From NCBI GenBank assembly GCA_049613665.1, contig JBMZCV010000032.1:1-35956 (forward strand): a stretch of DNA of 35,956 nt, read 5' to 3'. The DNA is from JBMZCV01 sp049613665 (GTDB lineage: Bacteria; Bacteroidota; Bacteroidia; Chitinophagales; UBA2359). Below the pieces are notes generated by a model that was not told the origin of the DNA, searched no databases, and worked only from the letters and a program-made list of their open reading frames with translations. The translations under genes and the position numbers were made by a program. Shown here in pieces: positions 23,978-31,526 of the stretch (position 1 is its first letter; each line of letters opens with the position of its first letter).

Positions 23978-24035
23978 GAAGCTAATGTCTTGATTAGCAA
24001 TGCAAATGGAGTCTATTAATGATACTTGATACTTA
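23978..24035 (-). repeat. Dispersed palindromic element, copy G (overlaps a stop codon)
   Basis: Read on the minus strand: AGTATCAAGTATCA (24033-24020), TTAATAG, then a shortened core GCTAATCAAGACATTAGC (23998-23981) and TTCC. The order matches other copies, but the first hairpin has lost its symmetry and the core is 18 instead of 29 bp. It begins at the TAA stop of the flavoprotein gene. Confidence 0.45.
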
Positions 24036-24692
24036 TTCAAAAAAAACAGCAACGTCTTCTAATGGCTTTCGTTTCAAATTTGGTACGCTAGCATTTTCGG
24101 CAGGATAACCTACTGGAATAAGCAAAAAAGGTCGTTCATTGGCTGGGCGTTCCAAGATTTTGGCTAAAAAATTCATTGGACTCGGCGTGTGTGTAAGGGC
24201 GACAAGGCCAGCTTCATGAATGGCAGCTAGTAGAAAACCTGTTGCCAAACCTACCGATTCATTGACATAATAATTTTTTTGCTTTTTGTGTCCGCTTATT
24301 TCATAAGCTCGCTTAAACACAATAATGAGCCAAGGAGCAATTTCTAAGAAAGGTTTATTCCAATCTGTTTCAAATACTTTTAACTCCTCTAGCCATTCCT
24401 CCGACATTCTGCCGTGATAATTTTCGTATTCTTCTTTTTCGGCAGCATTTCTAATTATTTTTTTCAAATAAGGACTACTTACTGCACAAAACGTCCACGG
24501 CTGTTTGTGAGCTCCCGAAGGTGCAGTAGAGGCTGTTTTAATGATATTTGCTATCACAGATTTTGGCACATCACGAGACGAAAACTCTCGCAAAGTACGG
24601 CGTTTGTCCATCATTTCAAAATAGGCTTGCGTGCGATTTTGCATATTTTCGGCATCATAAGTTATGCCTTCATATTTGATATTTAGCTGCAT
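24033..24692 (-). CDS. Nitroreductase-fold flavoprotein, iodotyrosine deiodinase-like
   Basis: 219 residues, cytosolic. The FMN-binding N-terminal part reads RTLREFSSRDVP (32-43) and TAPSGAHKQPWTF (56-68). The C-terminal part ends PVGYPAENASVPNLKRKPLED. This pattern follows iodotyrosine deiodinase (IYD) rather than a generic NfsB nitroreductase. By my alignment from memory, the three active-site-lid residues of human IYD (Glu157, Tyr161, Lys182) correspond to Glu88, Tyr92 and Lys113 here. Bacterial IYD homologues are known to reductively dehalogenate halotyrosines; the physiological substrate here is unknown. It stands alone, with a long upstream region containing a hairpin with a T tract and copy C of the repeat. 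Confidence 0.85.
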   Translation of the reverse strand: MQLNIKYEGITYDAENMQNRTQAYFEMMDKRRTLREFSSRDVPKSVIANIIKTASTAPSGAHKQPWTFCAVSSPYLKKIIRNAAEKEEYENYHGRMSEEWLEELKVFETDWNKPFLEIAPWLIIVFKRAYEISGHKKQKNYYVNESVGLATGFLLAAIHEAGLVALTHTPSPMNFLAKILERPANERPFLLIPVGYPAENASVPNLKRKPLEDVAVFFE

Positions 24693-24736
24693 TTTTATTG
24701 ATTTTTTAGTAATTGTTTAGCTGCGAATTTTTGAGA

Positions 24737-24780
24737 TAAAAAAGCTCAATGTGAAGCGTTGCACTATAACATGAGCTTTT
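24737..24780 (-). terminator. Hairpin with T tract in the flavoprotein gene leader
   Basis: AAAAAGCTCA (24739-24748) pairs with TGAGCTTTT (24772-24780). Read on the minus strand the stem ends in a run of T residues, 45-50 nt before the flavoprotein ATG. It could be a leader attenuator, or the end of a non-coding transcript starting near 25125. Confidence 0.4.
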
Positions 24781-24847
24781 CTTAATCAATGCTTCTGACA
24801 TTTTTTATAACAATTTTCAGTTGAATAAAAAAAAACGCCTTTTGGCA

Positions 24848-24920
24848 AGGGAAACATACTATTTTTCAGTTCAAAAAGCTATAAAATTTGCAACTATTGG
24901 CCACCTTTGATAAAAAAATG
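24848..24920. repeat. Dispersed ~75-bp repeat, copy 1 (AGGGAAACATAC family)
   Basis: It begins with AGGGAAACATACTATTTTTC (24848-24867) and ends with TTGGCCACCTTTGATAAAAAAATG. The first 20 bases are identical to 35674-35693, and the second block is conserved at nearly the same distance (51 versus 52 nt). The centres differ. Confidence 0.7.
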
Positions 24921-25041
24921 TCTAAATGTCAGAACTATTGACTTATAAAATCCACTTTTTATTTTCTTGTTTTTCGAAAACAAATTATCAATTAGTTCTT
25001 TTTAAGTAGTCGTTCAGAAGTTTTTGGGTATTTCAGTACAA

Positions 25042-25138
25042 GATAACACCTTGATTGTCAATGTGTTAGCCACTAAACGAATGCTTTATTAAATAGGTGC
25101 TGTGTTATACGAGTACTTGGTACTCAATTGCAAAGATA
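25042..25138 (-). repeat. Dispersed palindromic element, copy C with promoter-like box
   Basis: On the minus strand: TATCTTTG (25138-25131), hairpin GAGTAC-CAA-GTACTC (25125-25111), CTATTTAATAAAGC, GTTTAGTGGC, and the 29-bp core at 25070-25042 (GCTAACAC, 13 nt, GTGTTATC). A further block, CTGAACGACTACTTAAAAAG (25017-24998), is shared with copies B and E. It is colinear with copy E over about 140 nt. Confidence 0.65.
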
Positions 25139-25257
25139 TAGTAAGTTTCTAAACTATCAGGTGGAAGAACGAATTTTGACATAAAAAAATATTTTCGAAA
25201 AAAGGAGCAAATGTTGTCAATCAAAATTCATACCTTATCTTTAGGCATTTTGCTAAT

Positions 25258-25324
25258 GCTGAACACTATTTGTGTAAATGGTCGATTCGTTGCTAACGAA
25301 TTGAAAATCAGCGTGTTAGCTTCG
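25258..25324 (+). repeat. Dispersed palindromic element, copy D
   Basis: CTGAACACTATTTGTG (from 25258), GGTCGATTCG and the 29-bp core at 25292-25320 (GCTAACGA, 13 nt, GTGTTAGC), then TTCG. The first hairpin is eroded. It lies 330 nt upstream of the UbiA gene. Confidence 0.6.
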
Positions 25325-25654
25325 ACGAGATATATCATTATTTTTGTCTGACGATTCCATTTCCTAACCTCACAGAAATTGTGTATCTTTCCTTTTGGGT
25401 TAAAAAAAACTTATAAATTTATGTTTCTTGCAGAGCCAAATTTAAGGGTATTGGTCTCTTTGAAAGCATCATGCAAAGTTTTTTTGTGATTGTTTTCAAA
25501 AAAAAAATAACAAATAATTTTATTGTTTTAATGAGTTGTATTGATAAGCTGCATCTAAGCTAATAAAAAATGAAGTTATTACAAAAAAAGTAACCCCAAA
25601 CCACCATTCCGCTATAAATAGGCAAGAACATTTTAGCAAAATAAAAAAATACTT

Positions 25655-26875
25655 ATGCTCCAATACACGCAGCTATTCCGCCCACTCAATTTAGCTTTTA
25701 TGGCTTTGATGATGTTGTTTTTGCGATACTTCCTTATCGCACCACTCTATCAATTGGCAGGTATCAGCCATTCGCTTACCGACCTTCAATTTATATTGCT
25801 CATTATTTCGGTGATAAGCATTGCGGCAGGTGGCTATCTCATCAACGATTATTTCGACCAACGCACCGACCAAATCAATAAGCCAGAAAAAGCCATTATT
25901 GGGCAAGCTATTTCGGCAAGCAAAGCCATACAAATCTATGGCGGACTTACGGCTTTAGGCATTTTGCTAGGCACATATTTAGCTTTTCAAGTAGGTAGTT
26001 TTCGACTTGTAAGCGTTCATATATTTTCGGCAGCTTTGCTATGGTTTTATAGTGCTTCTTTGCAGCGAAAACCACTTATTGGCAATCTTGCTGTTAGCTT
26101 GCTATTGAGTATTTCCGTTTTGACTGTTATCTTTTTCGATGCCGCTTTAGTTGTCGCACTAAAAGCACAGGCGAAAACATGGTTTTTAGGTTTCGTTTCG
26201 ATGCTGGCAAACACGGAAATTCCGAATAATATTTGGGAAAATATCGACAATAGAGATGTAAAAGAATTTATTTTGCAATATGTAGGAGCTTATGCAGTTT
26301 TCGCTTTTTTGCTCAATTTGGTAAGAGAAATCGTGAAAGATATAGAAGACATTGATGGCGATAGACGAGCAAATTACAACACCTTTCCTATTTGGGCAGG
26401 CACGCCTTTTGCCAAACTTTTTGCGACAGCTTTTGTGTTATTTACTTTCAAATTATTGTTCGATTATCAGCTATCGCAATATCAGTTAGAGGATAAAATA
26501 ACACCTATTTTGGTCTTAGTTTTCTTGCAAATTCCTTTGTTGTATCTTGCTTTTCGTCTATTTAGAGCCAAATTTAAAGAAGATTTTAAACATATCAGCA
26601 AGGCATTGAAAGTTGTGATGCTATTTGGCTTGCTATATTTGCCTTATTTCAGCAGTACGATTGCGGTAGAAGAAAATTCGCTAGGAAATATCGAGCTGCC
26701 AGAAGGTGTTTCTATTGATGATGTGCAGTTTATCAATTTTGATACACCACCAGAGGAAGCAGATACAACGGTTGCTTTTGACCCAATCGACACCATTACG
26801 ACTATCATTGATGAAAATATTGAATTGAGCAAAGAAGACGATGGAAATATCAATATTCAATTGAATCCAGAATAG
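25655..26875 (+). CDS. UbiA-family prenyltransferase with acidic C-terminal extension
   Basis: 406 residues with about eight or nine transmembrane helices. The first Asp-rich motif is NDYFDQRTD (64-72) and the second is DIEDIDGD (229-236), the two Mg-diphosphate sites of the UbiA superfamily. Bacteroidota members are often annotated as geranylgeranylglycerol-phosphate geranylgeranyltransferase-like, and substrates range from quinone rings to glycerol phosphate, so I keep to the family level. An unusual feature is a tail of about 75 residues after the last helix (about 332-406), rich in Asp, Glu, Ile and Thr, which ordinary UbiA proteins lack. An insert after the fifth helix (about 172-205) is also longer than usual. 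A strong terminator follows. Confidence 0.88.
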   Translation: MLQYTQLFRPLNLAFMALMMLFLRYFLIAPLYQLAGISHSLTDLQFILLIISVISIAAGGYLINDYFDQRTDQINKPEKAIIGQAISASKAIQIYGGLTALGILLGTYLAFQVGSFRLVSVHIFSAALLWFYSASLQRKPLIGNLAVSLLLSISVLTVIFFDAALVVALKAQAKTWFLGFVSMLANTEIPNNIWENIDNRDVKEFILQYVGAYAVFAFLLNLVREIVKDIEDIDGDRRANYNTFPIWAGTPFAKLFATAFVLFTFKLLFDYQLSQYQLEDKITPILVLVFLQIPLLYLAFRLFRAKFKEDFKHISKALKVVMLFGLLYLPYFSSTIAVEENSLGNIELPEGVSIDDVQFINFDTPPEEADTTVAFDPIDTITTIIDENIELSKEDDGNINIQLNPE

Positions 26876-26898
26876 ACATTGTCATTTAGAATACTAGC

Positions 26899-26943
26899 AA
26901 AGCGGCACATTAGTAGTTTCGAGTTACTGATGTGCCGCTTTTC
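26899..26943. terminator. Strong terminator between convergent genes
   Basis: A 17-bp stem with one G-U pair joins 26899-26915 to 26925-26941, then T residues. It serves the UbiA gene and may also act for the minus-strand gene ending at 26972. Confidence 0.88.
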
Positions 26944-26971
26944 AAGTGCTAAAACACTATTTTAGTATTCA

Positions 26972-28477
26972 TTATTTTTTCGTATCACTTGACCATTTTT
27001 TTATATCACTTTGGCTATATTTTGCAAACTTTATCGCAAAACTAAAATCGCCAAAAATATTATTATTAACAGAGTCGGCAGGAAATGGTGCTATATGACT
27101 ACACACATGGCAACTAAAGCAAGTGTTAGTTGTTTGCACATAACTTTCCATTGTAGTATTTGCGACAATACTTGCTCCACTCGTCATGGCAGAAACATTG
27201 AGTTGGCGAGGAGCTTCTTTGGGTGTTGTAAAGTCTGGCTGTAACTGTTTTGACCAAATAACATCTATCAATTCATAATATTGCCAAACAGAATTGGGAT
27301 AAAAACCTTTAATAGCGGCTTGCATTTTGGCATTAATCGGTGCAGCATCAACTTGGTCAATAGGATTGGACTTAACAATTTGAATAGGCACAGGTTTAGC
27401 TTCACTCAAATAATATGGAGGCGAAGTGTTAGGCGTACAACTTACAGTAACAGTCGAATCTGCTACATTAATATTTTGAGCCTTACACTCACTATTATAA
27501 AAATTGTAGCCATAAGGCGGAGCAGCTTGTTTAATTTCGGACTCTTCGGGCGAATTGTCAATATGCTCAAAAGTGGACCACACCCATGTCGGTTGGTTGG
27601 TAGTTTTGTGCAAAATATTCATACCTACCAAAGCAACAGTAGTCGTACGCAAACTATCTGTTGTTGGGTCTAAGACAGTTGCAACCGATAGTTTATAACG
27701 ATTCCATTGTTCCGACTCAGGATTTGGCACTTCCATCCAAGCTACTTTTAGCTCAATAGCACCTGTTGCTCCATTATAAACTCCTTTTGGAAAATTGAGC
27801 GGAATGCATGCCCGAGCTGAATCATGCTGTACTGCTGCGTTATAATAATGTCTTTCTGTCACAAAATCATAAAAATCTTTATTCAGCAAAATTTCATACC
27901 AAACGTTTGTTCCATTTTGAGCACCTAGCCAATTAGGGCCATTAAATGGTGCTGCTTCTTCAAAACCTAAATCTTTTTCTATATCTTTTAGCAAATTAGG
28001 TTTAGAAAATTTGCTGGTAAAACTTAGTAATTTTGTATTTTTTCTATCGACTGAAAGTTTTTGTTTTTTAAATTTTTCATTGTACTCATCAGAAATCAAT
28101 GTACCCCAAGCAGGTGGTGCTACGCCTCCAGGTTGAAATAAAACATCTTTGGGTATATAAGTTTCCCACTGCACAAAAGATGTATCTCTTGGCTGACCAA
28201 AGCTATGGGTAGTATCAACAGGCCAATTTAAAGAAATAAATTCTTGCCATGAAAAACAATCGACTTGCGATTGATTGTTGAAACTTTGCAAATCTCCTGG
28301 TACTTGATTGTCAAAGTGAATTGGTATATTGTAAAGCGAACTTTGTGAATAACAATCACATTGGTTTACTGCTAGGCTTTCTAGTTTTTTATCTGATTTT
28401 TTTATATTTTGTGTGCAAGAAAATACAAATACAAAAGTGATAAATAACAGACCATTTATTTTTTTAGTTAGTTTCAT
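26972..28477 (-). CDS. Lipoprotein with C-terminal c-type haem motif
   Basis: 501 residues. A lipoprotein signal ends at FVFSC (Cys21). Near the C-terminus a single CxxCH haem-attachment motif, CFSCH, is at residues 453-457, followed by VCSHIAPFPAD. The preceding 400 residues match no family I recognise. They are rich in Trp, Tyr and Pro (SWQEFISLNWP, PPAWGTLISDEYN, GPNWLGAQNGTNVWYE, VWSTFEHIDN, GFYPNSVWQYYELIDVIW). It is likely an envelope electron carrier or the haem subunit of an oxidoreductase, attached to a membrane. It lies 146 nt downstream of the next gene on the same strand, with a terminator-like hairpin between them. The haem motif is solid; the function is unknown. Confidence 0.7.
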   Translation of the reverse strand: MKLTKKINGLLFITFVFVFSCTQNIKKSDKKLESLAVNQCDCYSQSSLYNIPIHFDNQVPGDLQSFNNQSQVDCFSWQEFISLNWPVDTTHSFGQPRDTSFVQWETYIPKDVLFQPGGVAPPAWGTLISDEYNEKFKKQKLSVDRKNTKLLSFTSKFSKPNLLKDIEKDLGFEEAAPFNGPNWLGAQNGTNVWYEILLNKDFYDFVTERHYYNAAVQHDSARACIPLNFPKGVYNGATGAIELKVAWMEVPNPESEQWNRYKLSVATVLDPTTDSLRTTTVALVGMNILHKTTNQPTWVWSTFEHIDNSPEESEIKQAAPPYGYNFYNSECKAQNINVADSTVTVSCTPNTSPPYYLSEAKPVPIQIVKSNPIDQVDAAPINAKMQAAIKGFYPNSVWQYYELIDVIWSKQLQPDFTTPKEAPRQLNVSAMTSGASIVANTTMESYVQTTNTCFSCHVCSHIAPFPADSVNNNIFGDFSFAIKFAKYSQSDIKKWSSDTKK

Positions 28478-28551
28478 TTTTTTTTATTAAAAAGTAAATG
28501 TTTACAATTCTTGTATTTTCATGATAATGGCTCAAATATTAGCATTATCCT

Positions 28552-28599
28552 TAAAAAAAAATATGTATCAAGCATTGTTTTGTTAATCCCTGATACATA
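28552..28599 (-). terminator. Terminator after the Ala/Lys-tailed protein gene
   Basis: TATGTATCA (28562-28570) pairs with TGATACATA (28591-28599). On the minus strand the stem is followed by nine T residues (28552-28560). It would reduce transcription into the haem lipoprotein gene. Confidence 0.65.
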
Positions 28600-28623
28600 C
28601 CTTTAGAATTAAAAAAATAACTA

Positions 28624-30513
28624 CTATTTCTTATCTTTTTTGTACTCTGCTGCGGCTATTTTTGCAGCTTTTGCTACTGCTTTTGCAGCCTTGGCAGCTT
28701 TTACTGCTGCTTTTGCGGCTACTTTTGCAGCTTTTGCAGCGGTTTTTGCGGCAGCAGCTACTTTTATTGCTGCTACTTCTCCTGTTTCTTCTGTTTCATA
28801 TTCGGCAGTAGGCGTTGCCGCAATAACCTTCAAAAGAGCTGGTAATGCAAACCCTTTTTCTTGTCCTACATTTGTTACAAAAACGCTATATATTCCTGCA
28901 GGTGTATTTTCGCTTACTGTGACTGTAATGTATAGTGCGGTATTTTCGCTAGGTGTACTATTGCCTGGTACAGCATAATAAACATCTGTTTTTACGGCTG
29001 TTACAATAGCCGTAATGTTATCATTATCAAAACTTACAGTAGGATAAGTTGATGAGTCGCCCACAACAGCCGTACAAGTATCACAAGTAACAACCATAGT
29101 AGCATTATTTGTTCCTGTTTCTATTTTGATTGGAACATAAGTGCTATTGCTCAAAAGCGGTATTGGATAATTGACAGGATTGGCTACTTTATCATTATAC
29201 ATTGCCTCAAAATAATCTTTATAAAACAACTGCAAAGGTTGAGCAAAAGTATTTTCAGGCGTTGTTTCGCCTACTGCACCATAGCCACTTGGAGTAGTGC
29301 CTGTATATGCACTAGCTACAATTTGCATATGGAAAGTAGCTGCTACTTGTGACCCCCAATCAATGTTTTTACCCTCTATAGTTATATCACCTACTACATA
29401 ATCTTTATCGTCAGGAACTTGAAATACAGCATGTAAAATAAAGTTTCCAGGAAGTGATGTGCCATCTTGCGTACTTAATGTGTCAGAACCACGCAAAACA
29501 GTCCAAAATGAAGCAGGGTCGGTATCATCAGGTGTTGCATAATTCGTGAAAACAGGTGTTTGTATATATAAACCTGGAGGGTCAGCGAGTGTTAGAACAA
29601 AACTGTTGGTTACGAAGTTATTTACACTTCCACCAATATTAGGGTCGCTATTTCTATCTTTCTGTCCATATTGAGCAAAGCAAAGAAGAGGATTGAACTG
29701 GCTAGACGGCCAAAAAGTAGTTCCATCAGGATTGTTGCGTTGTATGGTACTTGCAGTCGCCAAACCTATTTCGGTCTGAATAGTGTTGGGCGTACTCGTA
29801 AGGTGAATAGCTCCGCCAGTTGTTTCGTTTGATACAGTACCAGAGTTCCATTTATTGAGTGGATTATATACTGGCCCTCCCGTAATTGGGTTAGTTATAC
29901 CTGTCACACTCAAATCTTCAAGCGTTATCTGTGGTTTTGAAAGTATGCTTCGATATAGCTCCAGTACTTTGCTAGGGTCAATTTCCCACAAACTATTCCA
30001 ATATTCTGGATTTTCGCAAGTAAAATCAATACGAGTAATTTTTCCTGCTGCATTTCTCGTTACTGCCCACTCACAATATTCATCTTGCCAGCCACGAGGG
30101 CCATATGGATAATAAGGTACACTTTTCGACCCATCAGGTTGGCAAGGGTTATCCGAAATATCTGATGGCATCACACCTGTATCTGCCATTTTATTGATAG
30201 TATCTTGTGTTGCTGTTGGAAAATTAAATGCCAGTCTTCCTGGAAAAGCTCCCCATCTAATATCTGCTGCACTAGATGGAGGGTTATCTACAACTGGATT
30301 ATAATAGTTGGTAGTAGATGGTGTATTTGTGGTGTTCCATCTATTGCTCAACATACCTTGCTGTATAAAACCATCTAGGTTTTCACTCCATAGTGCATTT
30401 AGTTGGTTTTGTTCATCACTACCTTGTCCAAAATCCTGTATAGCGGCAGGTGTTCTAAATTGAAATTTTGTAGTAGCTTTGCTTTTTAATAATTCGTTTT
30501 TTTTTGATTTCAT
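28624..30513 (-). CDS. Unrecognised protein with histone-H1-like Ala/Lys tail
   Basis: 629 residues. No signal peptide or membrane segment is visible from the ATG at 30513. I do not recognise the family. The body (about 1-560) is rich in Trp, Pro, Asn and Thr, with segments that look conserved: WGAFPGRLAFNFPTATQDTI, YPYGPRGWQDEYCEWAVTRN, ITRIDFTCENPEYWNSLWEI, YNPLNKWNSG and LCFAQYGQKDRNSDPNIGG. A late part (about 450-570) resembles an Ig-like domain with a TCDTC pair. The last 50 residues are almost only Ala, Lys and Val with an AAKAAK period, like histone H1 or mycobacterial Hlp tails. With the haem lipoprotein downstream, it may form a two-gene unit. The mix of a globular enzyme-like body with a basic tail is unusual. 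Confidence 0.65.
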   Translation of the reverse strand: MKSKKNELLKSKATTKFQFRTPAAIQDFGQGSDEQNQLNALWSENLDGFIQQGMLSNRWNTTNTPSTTNYYNPVVDNPPSSAADIRWGAFPGRLAFNFPTATQDTINKMADTGVMPSDISDNPCQPDGSKSVPYYPYGPRGWQDEYCEWAVTRNAAGKITRIDFTCENPEYWNSLWEIDPSKVLELYRSILSKPQITLEDLSVTGITNPITGGPVYNPLNKWNSGTVSNETTGGAIHLTSTPNTIQTEIGLATASTIQRNNPDGTTFWPSSQFNPLLCFAQYGQKDRNSDPNIGGSVNNFVTNSFVLTLADPPGLYIQTPVFTNYATPDDTDPASFWTVLRGSDTLSTQDGTSLPGNFILHAVFQVPDDKDYVVGDITIEGKNIDWGSQVAATFHMQIVASAYTGTTPSGYGAVGETTPENTFAQPLQLFYKDYFEAMYNDKVANPVNYPIPLLSNSTYVPIKIETGTNNATMVVTCDTCTAVVGDSSTYPTVSFDNDNITAIVTAVKTDVYYAVPGNSTPSENTALYITVTVSENTPAGIYSVFVTNVGQEKGFALPALLKVIAATPTAEYETEETGEVAAIKVAAAAKTAAKAAKVAAKAAVKAAKAAKAVAKAAKIAAAEYKKDKK

Positions 30514-30823
30514 TGTTTTATATTTAAATTATTCTATTCAGTTGGCTTTTAGGCTCTATTTTATTTTTTGAGCGGTAGCCAAGCTATATTTAGTTTATAA
30601 TAAAAATGGTCTGTTATATTTAAGAGGCCACAACTATGTTATTTCCTTAAAAAAAAAGACTTTTAATAAAAACATTTGAAAAAAAACTTTTTTTTGAGCA
30701 AAAAAAATACAATTTAAACAACGACTAAGGAAGTGTAAGTAAAAGTCTTTTTTTTTACACTTTTTTTTGTTTATCTTTGTAACGGATTCAAAATATTTAT
30801 TTCATTTTTAAAACAAATCTAAA
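30514..30823. other. Intergenic region between divergent genes
   Basis: About 310 bp. It has a plus-strand -7 box TATCTTTG at 30772-30779, about 45 nt before the YtxH-like gene, but no clear -33 element. Long A and T tracts follow each other. I see no gene and no clear promoter for the minus-strand gene. Confidence 0.4.
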
Positions 30824-31075
30824 ATGAGAACCCTTTTAACATTTTTACTAGGCGTTGGTTTAGGCATTATTTTAGCTTTATTATATGCTCCACAAAGTGG
30901 CAAAAAAACACGCAAGAAATTGCAAAAACGTGCCAAAAAACTACAATTGGAAGTAGAAGCTCAAACAGAAAAAGGCTTTGAAACAGTGAACGAATGGAAA
31001 GTATCGGCCGAAGAATTGGTAGAAGATACTGCCAAAAAAATGAATGGCAAGGCTAATAATACAGTTGTTGTATAA
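30824..31075 (+). CDS. YtxH-domain small membrane protein
   Basis: 83 residues. A glycine-rich transmembrane helix (about 4-22, LLTFLLGVGLGIILALLYAP) is followed by the YtxH hallmark APQSGKKTRKKL and a charged amphipathic helix. Such proteins are small envelope or general-stress proteins of unknown mechanism. It opens a group of three small plus-strand genes; a hairpin (31101-31134) separates it from the next. Confidence 0.85.
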   Translation: MRTLLTFLLGVGLGIILALLYAPQSGKKTRKKLQKRAKKLQLEVEAQTEKGFETVNEWKVSAEELVEDTAKKMNGKANNTVVV

Positions 31076-31100
31076 AAAAAATTTAATAACAACTTTTATC

Positions 31101-31134
31101 AAACCTTGAAGGTTTTTTTTAACCTTCAAGGTTT
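31101..31134 (+). terminator. Hairpin after YtxH-like gene (CAAGGTTT palindrome)
   Basis: AAACCTTGAAGGTT (31101-31114) pairs perfectly with AACCTTCAAGGTTT (31121-31134) around a loop of six T residues. It resembles the hairpin at 14273-14305. No T tract follows the stem, so it may be a repeat rather than a strong terminator. Confidence 0.55.
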
Positions 31135-31154
31135 ACTTACCAAAAAAACAACTC

Positions 31155-31526
31155 GTGAGCAAACCTTCAAATGTTGAAAAAATAGTAGCCGACATCAAAA
31201 AGTATGTCGATTTGCAGATGGAATATCGCCGAATTAGCGGACTTGAAAAAGCAGCTTCTTCCACGACATTCATTATCTATGCAACTACTGTACTGACGGT
31301 TTTGTTTTTCTTTTTTATTATGGCCAATGTTTGGTTTGCTGTTTTTATAGCCTATTTTTTCGATTCACTATTGCTGGGCTTCACGATATTTATGCTCTTG
31401 TATCTTGTTTCGATTGTGCTCATGCTCGTATTTCACCGCCCTATCCGAAATCTTATTAACAATCGCTTTTTGGCCGTTTTGCTAGATAGCATAGACAATT
31501 TTGAAGACGATGAAGAAGACAAATAA
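31155..31526 (+). CDS. Phage-holin-family-like (YqjE-type) membrane protein
   Basis: 123 residues from a GTG start at 31155; the next in-frame ATG would remove 22 residues of the amphipathic N-terminal helix. Two transmembrane segments lie at about 36-70 and 71-92, with charged helices on both sides and an acidic end (DDEEDK). Length and layout match the putative holin superfamily of chromosomal membrane proteins often found next to YtxH-like genes in Bacteroidota. It overlaps the start of the next gene by 17 nt, indicating translational coupling. Confidence 0.75.
   Translation: MSKPSNVEKIVADIKKYVDLQMEYRRISGLEKAASSTTFIIYATTVLTVLFFFFIMANVWFAVFIAYFFDSLLLGFTIFMLLYLVSIVLMLVFHRPIRNLINNRFLAVLLDSIDNFEDDEEDK

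Larger units (their letters stand above)
24693..25654. other. Long repeat-bearing intergenic region between divergent genes
   Basis: About 960 bp with no supported gene. It holds, from left to right, a hairpin with a minus-strand T tract (24737-24780), one copy of a ~75-bp repeat (24848-24920), copies C (minus) and D (plus) of the dispersed element, and a minus-strand -7 box at 25131-25138. I find no convincing promoter for the UbiA gene at 25655. Confidence 0.5.
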
